Notes: generated from the letters alone by a model not told the origin. 45,292 bases of DNA from Deltaproteobacteria bacterium (GCA_019313825.1 JAFDAM010000009.1:1-45292); one strand, 5' to 3'; shown: positions 33,278 through 41,601, counted from the first letter of the stretch. A program made the numbers and translations.

Positions 33278-33850
33278 ATGAAAAAATCCCCGCTGAAATA
33301 TTGGCCGATAGCCGCGATTATGCTGTTTCTTATGGTAATTGGCTTTTACCTGATCAGGGCCCAGTATGAGAGCGCGGACAATCTGATTGTGACGGATCTG
33401 ATTCCGGGGGAGGGCCTCAGACTCAAAAATATCCAGTATATTCAGAATAATCCTGATGAAGGCGTGAAATGGGTTCTGGACGCCAAGGAGGTTAGGTTTT
33501 CCAAGGACAGACAGCGCATATCCTTTAAAAACTTCAGATTAAAGCTGGAGCCTGAAAACAGCCCTTCAATTGAACTGGAAGGAAGGGGGGGGGATTACAA
33601 TAAGGATTCCAGTGAGATCAGCCTTCGCGGAGACCTACACGCATACACTGATAACGGTTACAGGATAACCACCGAGCATATCCTGTACAGACAGAAGGAA
33701 GGCTATTTGAACACAGAGGAGCCGGTCAAGATTACAGGCCCTTTTTTTACTTTAACTGGTCGGGGTCTCTATCTCAACCTGGAGAAAGAGACGCTTAGAG
33801 TCATATCCGATGTTGAAACCTTAATTAAGAGAGAGTCATTTGCTTTATGA
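33278..33850 (+). CDS. lptC: LPS export protein LptC
   Basis: The bitopic inner-membrane protein that passes LPS from LptBFG to LptA. The 190-residue protein has one N-terminal membrane segment (about 9-27) followed by a periplasmic beta-jellyroll domain (LptC/OstA-like; segments GVKWVLDAKEVRFSKD and GDYNKDSSEISLRGDL). It overlaps lptA by 4 nt. No ribosome site is apparent. Confidence 0.87.
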   Translation: MKKSPLKYWPIAAIMLFLMVIGFYLIRAQYESADNLIVTDLIPGEGLRLKNIQYIQNNPDEGVKWVLDAKEVRFSKDRQRISFKNFRLKLEPENSPSIELEGRGGDYNKDSSEISLRGDLHAYTDNGYRITTEHILYRQKEGYLNTEEPVKITGPFFTLTGRGLYLNLEKETLRVISDVETLIKRESFAL

Positions 33851-34392
33851 ATTATATTAAATATAGGTCAGTATTATATATAATACCCCTTTTAATGCTT
33901 TTTCATCCCTCCTTTGTGCTACCAAAAGCCCCACAAGAGGAGATTTTAAAAACTGATACATCCGGACCAATAGTAATAAAGTCAAATACATTCGAAATAG
34001 ATAATAAGAAGAATATAGTGACATTTACAGGAGATGTGAATGCCAGGAGAGACAACCTGACCATAAACTGTCAGAAATTGCTCCTGTATTACCATAATCA
34101 GCCAGGCATCAAGGATCCTGAAAAAGGTGAAATGAGTATAGACAGGATCATCGCAACAGGGGAGGTCAAGATCAGGAGGTCGGATGTTGGGCTGGCTACG
34201 GCTGAAAAGGCGGTCTATTATCAAGATGATGAAAAAGTGGTCCTGACAGGTAAGCCTGTTGTCAAACAGGGGGATGATTTTGTGGAAGGATCCATGATCA
34301 CCCTCTTTCTAAAAGAGAACCGGAGTATTGTGGAGGGCTCTGAAGATAATAAGGCCAGGGCTGTCATATTCCCCAAAAGCAGGAAAAGGTAG
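33847..34392 (+). CDS. lptA: LPS transport periplasmic protein LptA
   Basis: A 181-residue OstA-domain protein forming the periplasmic LPS bridge. A signal sequence (about 8-26, ending near VLPKAPQ) precedes repeats of the OstA type (IVIKSNTFEIDNKKNIVTFTGDV, A-T-A-E-K-A-V-Y segment, VVLTGKPVVKQGDD). The start overlaps the lptC stop as ATGA, so expression is coupled. Homologues LptF/LptG are not in the window. Confidence 0.88.
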   Translation: MNYIKYRSVLYIIPLLMLFHPSFVLPKAPQEEILKTDTSGPIVIKSNTFEIDNKKNIVTFTGDVNARRDNLTINCQKLLLYYHNQPGIKDPEKGEMSIDRIIATGEVKIRRSDVGLATAEKAVYYQDDEKVVLTGKPVVKQGDDFVEGSMITLFLKENRSIVEGSEDNKARAVIFPKSRKR

Positions 34393-34397
34393 CTTAG

Positions 34398-35132
34398 TTG
34401 GCCGACAACACAGAGAGACTGGAAGCAAAAGGCCTGGTCAAGGCATATAACGGCAAAAGGGTCGTGGACCAGATGGGCATGACCCTGAACCGACAAGAGA
34501 TAGTAGGTCTCCTGGGCCCGAACGGTGCGGGTAAAACAACCTCTTTTTATATGATGATAGGTCTCATTCGGCCGGATGAGGGAAGAGTCTTTCTGGATGA
34601 TCAGGACATCACGGAAGACCCCATGTATCTTAGGGCCAGAAAGGGAATCACCTATCTGCCCCAGGAACCGTCTGTTTTTCAAAAGCTCACGGTTGAACAA
34701 AATCTGGTGGCAATCATGGAGGGTATCAACATCCCTTCATATGAGATTAAGGAACGAACAGAAAAACTATTATCCGAACTCAACATAAGCCATTTGGCCA
34801 AACAGAAGGCGTTTTCCCTTTCCGGTGGAGAGAGGCGAAGGCTTGAGATCTCCAGGGCCCTTGTAACGGAGCCAAGGTTTATGTTGCTTGATGAACCTTT
34901 TGCTGGGATTGATCCTCTTGCCCTGGATAACATTAAACAGATAATCAGACAATTGAAGGAACGGGGGATCGGTATTATCATATCGGATCACAATGTCAGG
35001 GAGACATTGGATGTCTGCGACTCCGCCTATATTATAAATCAGGGGAAGATTATCGAGTTTGGTCAACCTGAAAAGATTGTCAACAGCGAAATAGCCCGCA
35101 GTGTCTATCTTGGTGACAATTTCAACCTATAA
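34398..35132 (+). CDS. lptB: LPS export ABC transporter ATP-binding protein LptB
   Basis: The ATPase driving LPS extraction. The 244-residue protein has Walker A GPNGAGKTT (about 38-46), Q-loop YLPQEPSVFQKL, signature LSGGERRRLEIS and Walker B FMLLDEPFAGIDP, with the short C-terminal tail typical of LptB. The start is TTG 34398; a stop codon lies directly upstream in frame and the next Met is at residue 26, so no ATG start is possible. AAGG is about 9 nt upstream. Confidence 0.94.
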   Translation: MADNTERLEAKGLVKAYNGKRVVDQMGMTLNRQEIVGLLGPNGAGKTTSFYMMIGLIRPDEGRVFLDDQDITEDPMYLRARKGITYLPQEPSVFQKLTVEQNLVAIMEGINIPSYEIKERTEKLLSELNISHLAKQKAFSLSGGERRRLEISRALVTEPRFMLLDEPFAGIDPLALDNIKQIIRQLKERGIGIIISDHNVRETLDVCDSAYIINQGKIIEFGQPEKIVNSEIARSVYLGDNFNL

Positions 35133-35224
35133 AACGCTAGGTTTCTTATACCCGGATATTCCATGTGGCTTTTGAAGACCAGCCTGTAGGGCGGGTAAAA
35201 TCGAATGTCGCTGAAAGTAACATT

Positions 35225-35339
35225 GATGCACTCGTAAAAAGTCATAATATAGACGGCACAGTAAAAAGCTTCAGATGCAAGTTGAGCCCTGCGAAATCCC
35301 GCAAGGCGGGACAGATGGACTTTTTACGAAGCCGTCAAC
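35225..35339. repeat. Inverted repeat with TCGTAAAAAGTC ends before rpoN
   Basis: TCGTAAAAAGTC (35232-35243) and its exact reverse complement GACTTTTTACGA (35318-35329) bracket 74 nt that include a TCCCGC/GCGGGA hairpin (35297-35311). A GACTTTTTACGA-type repeat is, to my knowledge, common in deltaproteobacterial genomes. It occupies the 240-bp lptB-rpoN gap. A short open frame through it (35165-35509) is not a gene. Confidence 0.7.
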
Positions 35340-35372
35340 ATTATTTTAGCATAGAGGCAAAGGCTTTAAAAT

Positions 35373-36824
35373 ATGGTTTTACAGCTACGACAAACTCTCA
35401 GCCTGTCTCAGCAGCTAATAATGACACCCCAGCTGCAACAGGCCATCAAACTCCTTCAACTCTCCAGGCTCGAACTCCTGGATACCATCAACCAGGAGAT
35501 GGAGGATAACCCGTTGCTGGATGAACAGCATATGGATGATATTGATGAAGAGAAGGGGATCAGCGAAGCGAAGGAAGTCGATGAAGATAAAGGAGACACA
35601 AAGGAACTGTCGGACCTTGAGGTAAAAGTAGATGAGCAGATCAGGGAGGATATAGATTGGGAAACCTATATCTCCGATTATAACACCGGATGGGTAGAGA
35701 CGCCTTATAATGGAAAGGAGCTTCCTCCTTTTGAAAATATGACCTCCAACAAGACCAGCCTGAATTCGCATCTCATGTGGCAGCTCAATATGAGCAGTGT
35801 AAATTATGTGCAGAGGGATATCGGGATACATATCATCGGGAACATTGATGAGAACGGATATCTGAAGATATCCGTTGAGGAGATGTCTGAAATCACGGGG
35901 CGTAGTCGAGAGGAAGTGTCTGAAACCCTGAGCTTAATTCAGCAGTTCGACCCTGTCGGCGTGGCCGCCAGAGACACTCGAGAATGTCTGCTGATCCAGG
36001 CCAGATTTCGCAATCTGGATGATCCCATCCTTGAAAAGATTATCACGTACCATATGGATAATCTTGAGAATAAAAGATATGATCGTATAGCCAAGAGCCT
36101 TGCCATTCCCCTTCAGGATGTTTTATATGCTGTCTCAACTATTACCGGGCTAGAACCCAAACCCGGCAGGATGTATAATGATGATGAGACAATTTACATA
36201 AGTCCTGATATCCATGTATTCAAAGTGGGTGATGATTATGAGATTGTCCTTAATGAAGACGGGATGCCCAAACTCAGGATCAATAACTATTATCGGAATA
36301 TCTTATACAATAAAGATTCTTTATTAGATACTACCAAACAATATATACAGGAAAAACTGAAGTCAGCAGCCTGGCTGATTAAAAGTATCCACCAGCGTCA
36401 GAGGACGATATATAAGGTAACCGAAAGTATTGTTCAATTCCAAAGGCGGTTTTTAGATGAAGGGGTAGCCTATCTAAAACCCCTTGTCCTTCGGGATGTG
36501 GCCGAGCACATCCAGATGCATGAATCCACCATCAGTAGAGTTACCACCAATAAATATGTCCATACTCCTCAGGGTATTTTCGAGTTGAAATATTTCTTTA
36601 ACAGCGCAATCAATAGTATGGACGGAGAATTTATAGCCTCGGAAAGCGTAAAAGAACATATTAAAAACATCATCAAATCTGAGAACAAGGCCAAACCATA
36701 CAGTGACCAGGAAGTTGCTGATATGCTGACGGGCTTAAATATTAACATTGCCCGTCGGACGGTGGCCAAGTATAGAGAGACCATGGGAATCCTGCCTTCC
36801 AGGAAAAGAAGGATGCCTTATTGA
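35373..36824 (+). CDS. rpoN: RNA polymerase sigma-54 factor
   Basis: Directs polymerase to -24/-12 promoters. The 483-residue protein starts with the Gln/Leu-rich activator-interaction region (LRQTLSLSQQLIMTPQLQQA, 5-24), followed by an acidic region II (about 50-90) and the core-binding domain. It ends with the DNA-binding HTH and the RpoN box ARRTVAKYRE (about 462-471). AAAGG lies about 10 nt upstream of ATG 35373. It is linked with hpf and ptsN, the usual rpoN neighbourhood. Confidence 0.95.
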   Translation: MVLQLRQTLSLSQQLIMTPQLQQAIKLLQLSRLELLDTINQEMEDNPLLDEQHMDDIDEEKGISEAKEVDEDKGDTKELSDLEVKVDEQIREDIDWETYISDYNTGWVETPYNGKELPPFENMTSNKTSLNSHLMWQLNMSSVNYVQRDIGIHIIGNIDENGYLKISVEEMSEITGRSREEVSETLSLIQQFDPVGVAARDTRECLLIQARFRNLDDPILEKIITYHMDNLENKRYDRIAKSLAIPLQDVLYAVSTITGLEPKPGRMYNDDETIYISPDIHVFKVGDDYEIVLNEDGMPKLRINNYYRNILYNKDSLLDTTKQYIQEKLKSAAWLIKSIHQRQRTIYKVTESIVQFQRRFLDEGVAYLKPLVLRDVAEHIQMHESTISRVTTNKYVHTPQGIFELKYFFNSAINSMDGEFIASESVKEHIKNIIKSENKAKPYSDQEVADMLTGLNINIARRTVAKYRETMGILPSRKRRMPY

Positions 36825-36896
36825 ATCCTTAAAGGCGGGTTTGACTTTTAAACCTTTTTTTGTTAGGAAGCTTTTCTTTTTTGAGGGGGTTAAATT

Positions 36897-37436
36897 ATGG
36901 ATATCAGCGTAACATTCAGACACATGGAACCATCAGAAAGTCTAAGGAGTTATGCCGAGGAAAAGGTATCTAAAATCAACAAATTTCTAGATTTTCCCAT
37001 TGAAGCCCATATTGTGCTGGCTGTCGAAAAATTCAGGCGTATGGTTGATGTTACTCTCAGTGTCAACGGAACAATGATTAAAGCCATGGAAGAGACTGAG
37101 GATATGTATTCAGCCATTGATCAGGTTATGGACAAGATCGAAAAACAGGTAAAGAGATATCGATCCAAGACAAGAAAAAGGAGGTCAGAGCATCGTAAAG
37201 GTGAGGATACCCTTGTTATTGAAGAGACAGAAGAGATTGCCGCTCTCGGTACCGAAGAGCCCAGCATAGAGGTTGAAAAGTTGGTTGCAAAACCAATGGA
37301 TCCCGAGGAGGCAGCTATGCAGGTTACCATGTCTCAACAGGAATTCCTGGTGTTTAGAAATTCACGGTCCAGAGAGATCAACGTTATCTACAAACGCAGA
37401 GACGGAAATCTTGGGCTCATTGAACCTGCCGGCTGA
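36897..37436 (+). CDS. hpf: Ribosome hibernation-promoting factor, long form
   Basis: A 179-residue long-form HPF. The N-terminal ribosome-binding domain (about 1-100) starts DISVTFRHMEPSESLRSYAEEK and has the YSAIDQVMDKIEKQVKRYRSK helix. A linker is followed by the C-terminal dimerisation domain (about 120-179, QEFLVFRNSRSREINVIYKRRDGNLGLIEP). Long forms drive 100S ribosome dimers. GGGGG lies 8 nt before ATG 36897. Confidence 0.93.
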   Translation: MDISVTFRHMEPSESLRSYAEEKVSKINKFLDFPIEAHIVLAVEKFRRMVDVTLSVNGTMIKAMEETEDMYSAIDQVMDKIEKQVKRYRSKTRKRRSEHRKGEDTLVIEETEEIAALGTEEPSIEVEKLVAKPMDPEEAAMQVTMSQQEFLVFRNSRSREINVIYKRRDGNLGLIEPAG

Positions 37437-37470
37437 CCTATTCATAGTAATCTATAAGAAAGTAAAAAAC

Positions 37471-37932
37471 ATGAAATTGTCAGAGATATTTGAAGAAGAT
37501 AATATCATCCCTGACTTGAAGGCCAGAGATAAAAAAAATGTATTGGAAGAATTGGTTGAAGTAATAGCGAGCCGTAGATTATCTCTGGATAAGAATTCAT
37601 TGGTCAGGGTTTTATTAGAGAGAGAGCGTCTTGGAAGCACGGGCATTGGTGACGGTGTAGCCATACCCCACGGAAAACTACAAGGAGTGAGTCAACTGAT
37701 CATATCATTCGGCAGAAGTCTAAAAGGACTGGACTTCGACTCTATGGATGGACAGCCGGTTTTCCTTTTTTTCTTGCTGGTGGCACCTGAAAACTCCGCC
37801 AGTGTTCACCTGAAGGCCTTGGCCAGGATTGCAAAGATCATAAAAACCGGCTCATTTCGAAAGGTTCTAATGGAGGCTTCTTCCAGAGAAGATCTCTACA
37901 AGATAATTATAGAGAACGATGAAGAATTCTGA
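37471..37932 (+). CDS. ptsN: PTS IIA-like nitrogen-regulatory protein (EIIA-Ntr)
   Basis: A 153-residue EIIA-Fru/Ntr domain. The phosphorylated histidine is His67 in GVAIPHGKL. FLLVAPENSASVHLKALARIAKI is typical of the family. I chose ATG 37471, which begins at the conserved MKLSEIF; the longer open frame from 37273 overlaps hpf. Position after rpoN and hpf is the standard setting, where EIIA-Ntr modulates potassium and nitrogen responses. No ptsI or ptsH is in the window. Confidence 0.92.
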   Translation: MKLSEIFEEDNIIPDLKARDKKNVLEELVEVIASRRLSLDKNSLVRVLLERERLGSTGIGDGVAIPHGKLQGVSQLIISFGRSLKGLDFDSMDGQPVFLFFLLVAPENSASVHLKALARIAKIIKTGSFRKVLMEASSREDLYKIIIENDEEF

Positions 37933-38026
37933 TCAGTTGTTCCGGGGTCTGAAATCACGGGATCTGACGATCACTGAGCTCATTTTGAGAAAGAGTTCAA
38001 ATCCGGTTCAGCCGGCTGAAGACTAA
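37919..38026 (+). CDS. Possible 35-residue small protein between ptsN and the EIIA-Man gene
   Basis: A short open frame overlapping the ptsN stop by 14 nt, starting MKNSDQLFRGLKSRDLT and ending PVQPAED. It has an amphipathic stretch TITELILRKSS. It fills the place where rapZ or an HPr kinase gene often occurs in related gene orders, but it resembles neither. There is no strong ribosome site. It may be a remnant or not translated. Confidence 0.25.
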   Translation: MKNSDQLFRGLKSRDLTITELILRKSSNPVQPAED

Positions 38027-38046
38027 AATTATAATGGGTTAATATC

Positions 38047-38442
38047 ATGATAGGCTTGTTAATAGTTACTCACTGTGATCTGGGCCGGGAATTCCTGAAT
38101 GCCGCTGAGTTCATTGTCGGAAGCATGGAAGCAGTAGATGTTATCTCTATTACTCAGACATCGGATACTGAAGAGATCCGGAAGAATATTGAGAGAAAGA
38201 TCAAGGCCCTGAATAAGGGACGAGGAGTCCTTATCCTGACCGATATGTTTGGGGGGACCCCTTCCAATATCAGCCTCGCATTCCTGAAAGAAGAAAAGGT
38301 CGAGGTCTTGACCGGTGTGAACCTGCCTATGGTAATCGCCATTGCCCAGAACCGATCAGACCTGACGCTAAAGGAACTTGCTGAAAAGGCGCAGGAAGCG
38401 GGTAAAACGAGTATCTCCATGGCGGGAAAATTATTGGAATAG
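38047..38442 (+). CDS. PTS mannose-type EIIA domain protein
   Basis: A 131-residue EIIA-Man family protein. His9 in LLIVTHCDLG is the expected phosphorylation site; VLILTDMFGGTPSNIS (about 61-76) is the conserved core. It stands without EIIB/EIIC genes, so it more likely serves in phosphorelay regulation than in sugar transport, a common situation in Desulfobacterota. That role is inference. The rimI gene begins 4 bp after its stop. Confidence 0.88.
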   Translation: MIGLLIVTHCDLGREFLNAAEFIVGSMEAVDVISITQTSDTEEIRKNIERKIKALNKGRGVLILTDMFGGTPSNISLAFLKEEKVEVLTGVNLPMVIAIAQNRSDLTLKELAEKAQEAGKTSISMAGKLLE

Positions 38443-38446
38443 GGAT

Positions 38447-38929
38447 GTGAACCATCTTGTAAAAATAGGAACTGAAAATTGTCAGGCCTATCTGGATCAG
38501 ATACTCGAGATAGAAGAACGCGCTTTCCGGTCTCCCTGGAGCATCAAAGCCTTTAAATCGGAGATAAAAAATCCGGCATCTAACCTATGGGCGTTAACCT
38601 CAGGCAATACTCTTCTGGGATATGTATGCTTCTGGATGTTTGACAGTGAAATTCAGATTATCAATATAGCCGTTCATCCCGATAAGAGGGGTCAACACCT
38701 TGGGTGTCACCTCTTAATGGAAATAATTGAGACAAGTATCTCTCATGGCATGCGAAATATCTGGCTGGAGGTCAGGCCATCCAATCTGGCTGCCAAGAGA
38801 CTATACCGGAAATTTGGGTTTCAGGAAGTTGGTTGCAGGCCGCGATATTATACGGATACCAATGAGGATGCAATATTAATGGCCTTGGATCTCTCACAAA
38901 AGGAGAGCTGCCATATGGCTTCTAACTGA
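38447..38929 (+). CDS. rimI: Ribosomal-protein-alanine N-acetyltransferase (RimI-type GNAT)
   Basis: A GNAT acetyltransferase of 160 residues. Features are EIEERAFRSPWSIKAF (about 20-35), the acetyl-CoA-binding RGQHLGCHLL and the RimI-typical WLEVRPSNLAAKRLYRKFGF segment (about 106-125). I place the start at GTG 38447, because the longer frame (38378) overlaps the EIIA gene and adds basic residues foreign to RimI. The substrate (ribosomal protein S18) is by family only. Confidence 0.85.
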   Translation: MNHLVKIGTENCQAYLDQILEIEERAFRSPWSIKAFKSEIKNPASNLWALTSGNTLLGYVCFWMFDSEIQIINIAVHPDKRGQHLGCHLLMEIIETSISHGMRNIWLEVRPSNLAAKRLYRKFGFQEVGCRPRYYTDTNEDAILMALDLSQKESCHMASN

Positions 38930-38986
38930 TATGTTTGTTATACACCTTTTCTATCAACTATATTATCCGGACTCAGGAGGTAGAAG

Positions 38987-39985
38987 ATGACAGTAAAAGT
39001 GGCGATTAATGGTTTCGGTCGTATTGGCAGGATGGCCTTTAGGGCAGGTCTTGCGAATAAGGATGTAGAATTTGTGGCCATCAATGATCTGACAGATCCA
39101 TCAACCCTGGCCCACCTGTTAAAATACGACTCTTCTCAGGGAGTACTCGATTCCAAGGTCTCGAACACTGATAATTCTCTGATCGTTGACGGAAAAGAGA
39201 TCCGAATCTTTATGGAAAGGGATCCGGCCAAGATCCCATGGGGCGATGTGGGCGCTGAATTTGTCCTTGAATGTACAGGCCTTTTCAGGGAAAAGGAGAA
39301 GGCCGCCGCCCACCTGGAATCAGGTCCCAGCAAAGTGATTATCTCAGCGCCCGCAAAGGGTCCTGATATCACCATCGTGATGGGCGTAAATCATCAGGAA
39401 TATGATCCGCAAAAGCACCATATCGTATCAAACGCATCATGCACCACCAACTGTCTCGCGCCGGTCTGCAAGGTCCTGCTGGATAATTTCGGAATAGAGA
39501 CGGGACTTATGACCACAACCCATGCCTATACAGGCGATCAGCGTTTGCTTGATTTTCCGCACAAAGATCTTAGAAGGGCAAGGTCGGCAGCGCTTTCCAT
39601 GATCCCGACCACAACCGGGGCCGCGAAGGCGGTCTCCCTGGTCCTCCCCCAGCTTGAGGGTAAACTGAACGGGATGGCCATTCGTGTGCCCACGCCCAAT
39701 GTCTCCGTGGTAGATCTTGTTGTGAAATTGAGCAAGCCGGCCACGGTTGATGAGATAAACAGTGCCATGAAAGAGGCTGCCGAAGGATATCTTAAGGGTA
39801 TCCTGGCCTATTGCGAAGAACCCCTGGTATCCATTGATTTTAACGGCACCACCCTGTCTTCCAGCCTGGATTCGCTCTCCACCATGGTTCTTGGTGATAT
39901 GGCCAAGGTCCTCTCCTGGTATGACAACGAATTCGGCTATGCGAGCAGGATGATAGATCTGACCACATACATGGCAGGGAGTTAA
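38987..39985 (+). CDS. gapA: Glyceraldehyde-3-phosphate dehydrogenase, type I
   Basis: Oxidises glyceraldehyde-3-phosphate to 1,3-bisphosphoglycerate. The 332-residue protein opens VKVAINGFGRIGR and has the catalytic SNASCTTNCLAP (Cys near 152) and HAYTGDQRLLD with the catalytic His nearby. The NAD-type acidic residue is in VAINDLTD. AGGAGGT precedes ATG 38987. tpiA follows at 66 bp. A phosphoglycerate kinase gene, often placed between them, is absent. Confidence 0.96.
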   Translation: MTVKVAINGFGRIGRMAFRAGLANKDVEFVAINDLTDPSTLAHLLKYDSSQGVLDSKVSNTDNSLIVDGKEIRIFMERDPAKIPWGDVGAEFVLECTGLFREKEKAAAHLESGPSKVIISAPAKGPDITIVMGVNHQEYDPQKHHIVSNASCTTNCLAPVCKVLLDNFGIETGLMTTTHAYTGDQRLLDFPHKDLRRARSAALSMIPTTTGAAKAVSLVLPQLEGKLNGMAIRVPTPNVSVVDLVVKLSKPATVDEINSAMKEAAEGYLKGILAYCEEPLVSIDFNGTTLSSSLDSLSTMVLGDMAKVLSWYDNEFGYASRMIDLTTYMAGS

Positions 39986-40051
39986 GGTTAGCTCTTTTCT
40001 TGTTAATCTGGAGTATTGCTGAAAATCAAAGGCATGATAGGAGAATGAAAA

Positions 40052-40822
40052 GTGAATGATCGAACAGTCATGATTGCCGGTAACTGGAAAATGAATCTTA
40101 ACCTTGATGAATCCGCGAACCTTGTCAAAGCGATCGCAGAGGAGATACAGGGCCTTGATGGGGTTGATGTACTTGTGGCGCCTCCATTTACGAGCCTGCC
40201 TGCGGCAAAGCAGGCAATAGGAGATGCCCGGATATTGCTTGCCGCTCAAAATATGTACTGGGAACCGGATGGGGCCTACACAGGAGAGATATCAGGTCAG
40301 ATGCTTGTTGAGGCCGGCTGTAGTCATGTGATATTAGGCCACTCGGAAAGAAGGAGCCTCTTTGGGGAAAGTAGTGAGATGGTAGATCTCAAGGTCAAGG
40401 CCGCCATGCTGATGGGTCTGATCCCCATCATCTGTATAGGAGAGACCCTTGAAGCAAGAGAGGCAGGCCGGACGTTTGAGGTTGTCAAAGAACAACTTGA
40501 GGGGTCATTGAAGAATTTCATTGATGAACACAGTATGCCCCCCTCTACCATCCTGGCCTACGAACCTGTCTGGGCCATCGGGACCGGGAAAACCGCAACA
40601 CCGGAGCAGGCACAGGAGGTCCATCATTTTATCCGGCAATGGATAGAAGAGAGATTCGATAAGGATACGGCTGACCTGGTAAGGATTCTCTATGGCGGAA
40701 GTGTAAAACCTGACAATGCAAAGGATCTCATGTCAAGGCAGGATATTGACGGGGCCCTTGTCGGCGGCGCAAGTTTGAAGGCTGACTTGTTTGTGCCGAT
40801 AATAAAATATCAGGAAAGTTGA
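40052..40822 (+). CDS. tpiA: Triose-phosphate isomerase
   Basis: Interconverts glyceraldehyde-3-phosphate and dihydroxyacetone phosphate. The 256-residue protein has GNWKMN (Lys near 13), ILGHSERR (His), AYEPVWAIGTGKTATPEQ (catalytic Glu and the flexible loop) and LYGGSVKPDN (phosphate binding). The GTG start has AGGAG about 10 nt upstream; a nearby ATG (40045) runs into a stop after four codons. Confidence 0.96.
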   Translation: MNDRTVMIAGNWKMNLNLDESANLVKAIAEEIQGLDGVDVLVAPPFTSLPAAKQAIGDARILLAAQNMYWEPDGAYTGEISGQMLVEAGCSHVILGHSERRSLFGESSEMVDLKVKAAMLMGLIPIICIGETLEAREAGRTFEVVKEQLEGSLKNFIDEHSMPPSTILAYEPVWAIGTGKTATPEQAQEVHHFIRQWIEERFDKDTADLVRILYGGSVKPDNAKDLMSRQDIDGALVGGASLKADLFVPIIKYQES

Positions 40823-40835
40823 TTTCATGACTAAA

Positions 40836-41076
40836 ATCCACCGTCAAAATTCTGAATCTTCAACGAAGATGGAGAATTTTGGTCTATCTCTGGCCACCAG
40901 GAAGGTGTTAGATGCAAGGTGCCGAGGAGTGACGACCGAGGCGTATGAGCAATACGCCGCAGGGAGAAGCGATCGAAGGCAACGCCGCCCTTCGGATTTG
41001 CTCAGGGCCGTGAGCGGCACGACTTGAGCTCGCCGACAAGTCCTGTCGAATGGCAGATGACATCTTGATGGTGGAT
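40836..41076. repeat. 241-bp structured inverted-repeat element between tpiA and secG
   Basis: Ends ATCCACCGTCAA (40836-40847) and TTGATGGTGGAT (41065-41076) pair at 11 of 12 positions. Inside lie GGCGTAT/ATACGCC (40940-40946 and 40952-40958, 5-nt loop), a GTGCCG/CGGCAC pair and a CTTC/GAAG hairpin. The 66-codon frame across it (40827-41027) is not protein-like. It resembles widespread GC-rich intergenic repeats of deltaproteobacteria. Confidence 0.65.
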
Positions 41077-41094
41077 CAGGGATGAGAATTGTTA

Positions 41095-41122
41095 TTGCAT
41101 TTTAATTTTTTTTTGGTAAAAT
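41095..41122 (+). promoter_or_regulatory. Probable promoter of secG-tRNA-Leu
   Basis: TTGCAT (41095-41100), a 16-nt T-rich spacer and TAAAAT (41117-41122). It lies just outside the inverted-repeat element and about 40 nt before the secG start. Confidence 0.55.
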
Positions 41123-41165
41123 GCACCTCTTCTCAGAGAAATCAGGTGTTAAGTAAAGGAGATAC

Positions 41166-41486
41166 ATGCAATTTATTGTCGTTGGTCTGCACGTTTTAGT
41201 ATGCGTTGCGCTTATATTGATTGTTCTGCTTCAGAGAGGAAAAGGTGCGGACATGGGGGCCGCTTTTGGCGGTTCCAGCCAGACGGTCTTCGGAAGTGCC
41301 GGTGCGACCTCTTTTTTACATAAGATAACTGCGGCAGCAGCGATTATCTTTATGCTGACTTCTCTTTTCCTTGCCTTTCTTTTTGGAAGAGGAAAGACAT
41401 CTTCCATCATGGAAGGCGTCTCCGGTGCCCAGGCCCCGGTGACGCAACAGAGTTCGGCTCCTGCGGGAAGTCCGGAGAAGCAGTAA
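41166..41486 (+). CDS. secG: Protein-export membrane protein SecG
   Basis: A small subunit of the SecYEG translocon. The 106-residue protein has two membrane segments (about 4-22 and 54-74) separated by the conserved loop LLQRGKGADMGAAFGGSSQTVFGS (key residues Q-R-G-K-G-A-G and F-G-S). The C-terminal tail is Ala/Pro/Ser-rich. AAGGAG lies before the ATG. tRNA-Leu begins 10 bp after its stop, the same secG-tRNA-Leu(GAG) arrangement as in E. coli. Confidence 0.94.
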   Translation: MQFIVVGLHVLVCVALILIVLLQRGKGADMGAAFGGSSQTVFGSAGATSFLHKITAAAAIIFMLTSLFLAFLFGRGKTSSIMEGVSGAQAPVTQQSSAPAGSPEKQ

Positions 41487-41496
41487 AAAGACAAGT

Positions 41497-41584
41497 GCCG
41501 AAGTGGTGGAATTTGGTAGACACGCTATCTTGAGGGGGTAGTGAGCTAAAACTCGTGCGGGTTCAAGTCCCGCCTTCGGCACCA
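41497..41584 (+). tRNA. tRNA-Leu (anticodon GAG)
   Basis: Acceptor GCCGAAG/CTTCGGC with discriminator A and encoded CCA (41582-41584), anticodon stem CTATC/GGTAG with loop TTGAGGG giving GAG, a long variable arm (GAGCTAAAACTC) typical of a class II tRNA, and T loop GTTCAAGTCC. The total length of 88 nt is usual. Its 3' end is the probable integration site of the adjacent element. Confidence 0.96.
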
Positions 41585-41601
41585 TTAAGAATATTCCCTA
41601 A

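Noticed and set aside
35165-35509. 114-codon frame before and into rpoN
   Set aside because: It runs through the TCGTAAAAAGTC repeat and then overlaps rpoN out of frame.
39437-40249. 270-codon minus-strand frame
   Set aside because: It is antisense to gapA and tpiA, both complete and recognisable; its composition is that of a shadow frame.
40827-41027. 66-codon frame after tpiA
   Set aside because: It covers the structured repeat, has arginine-rich GC-driven composition and no ribosome site.
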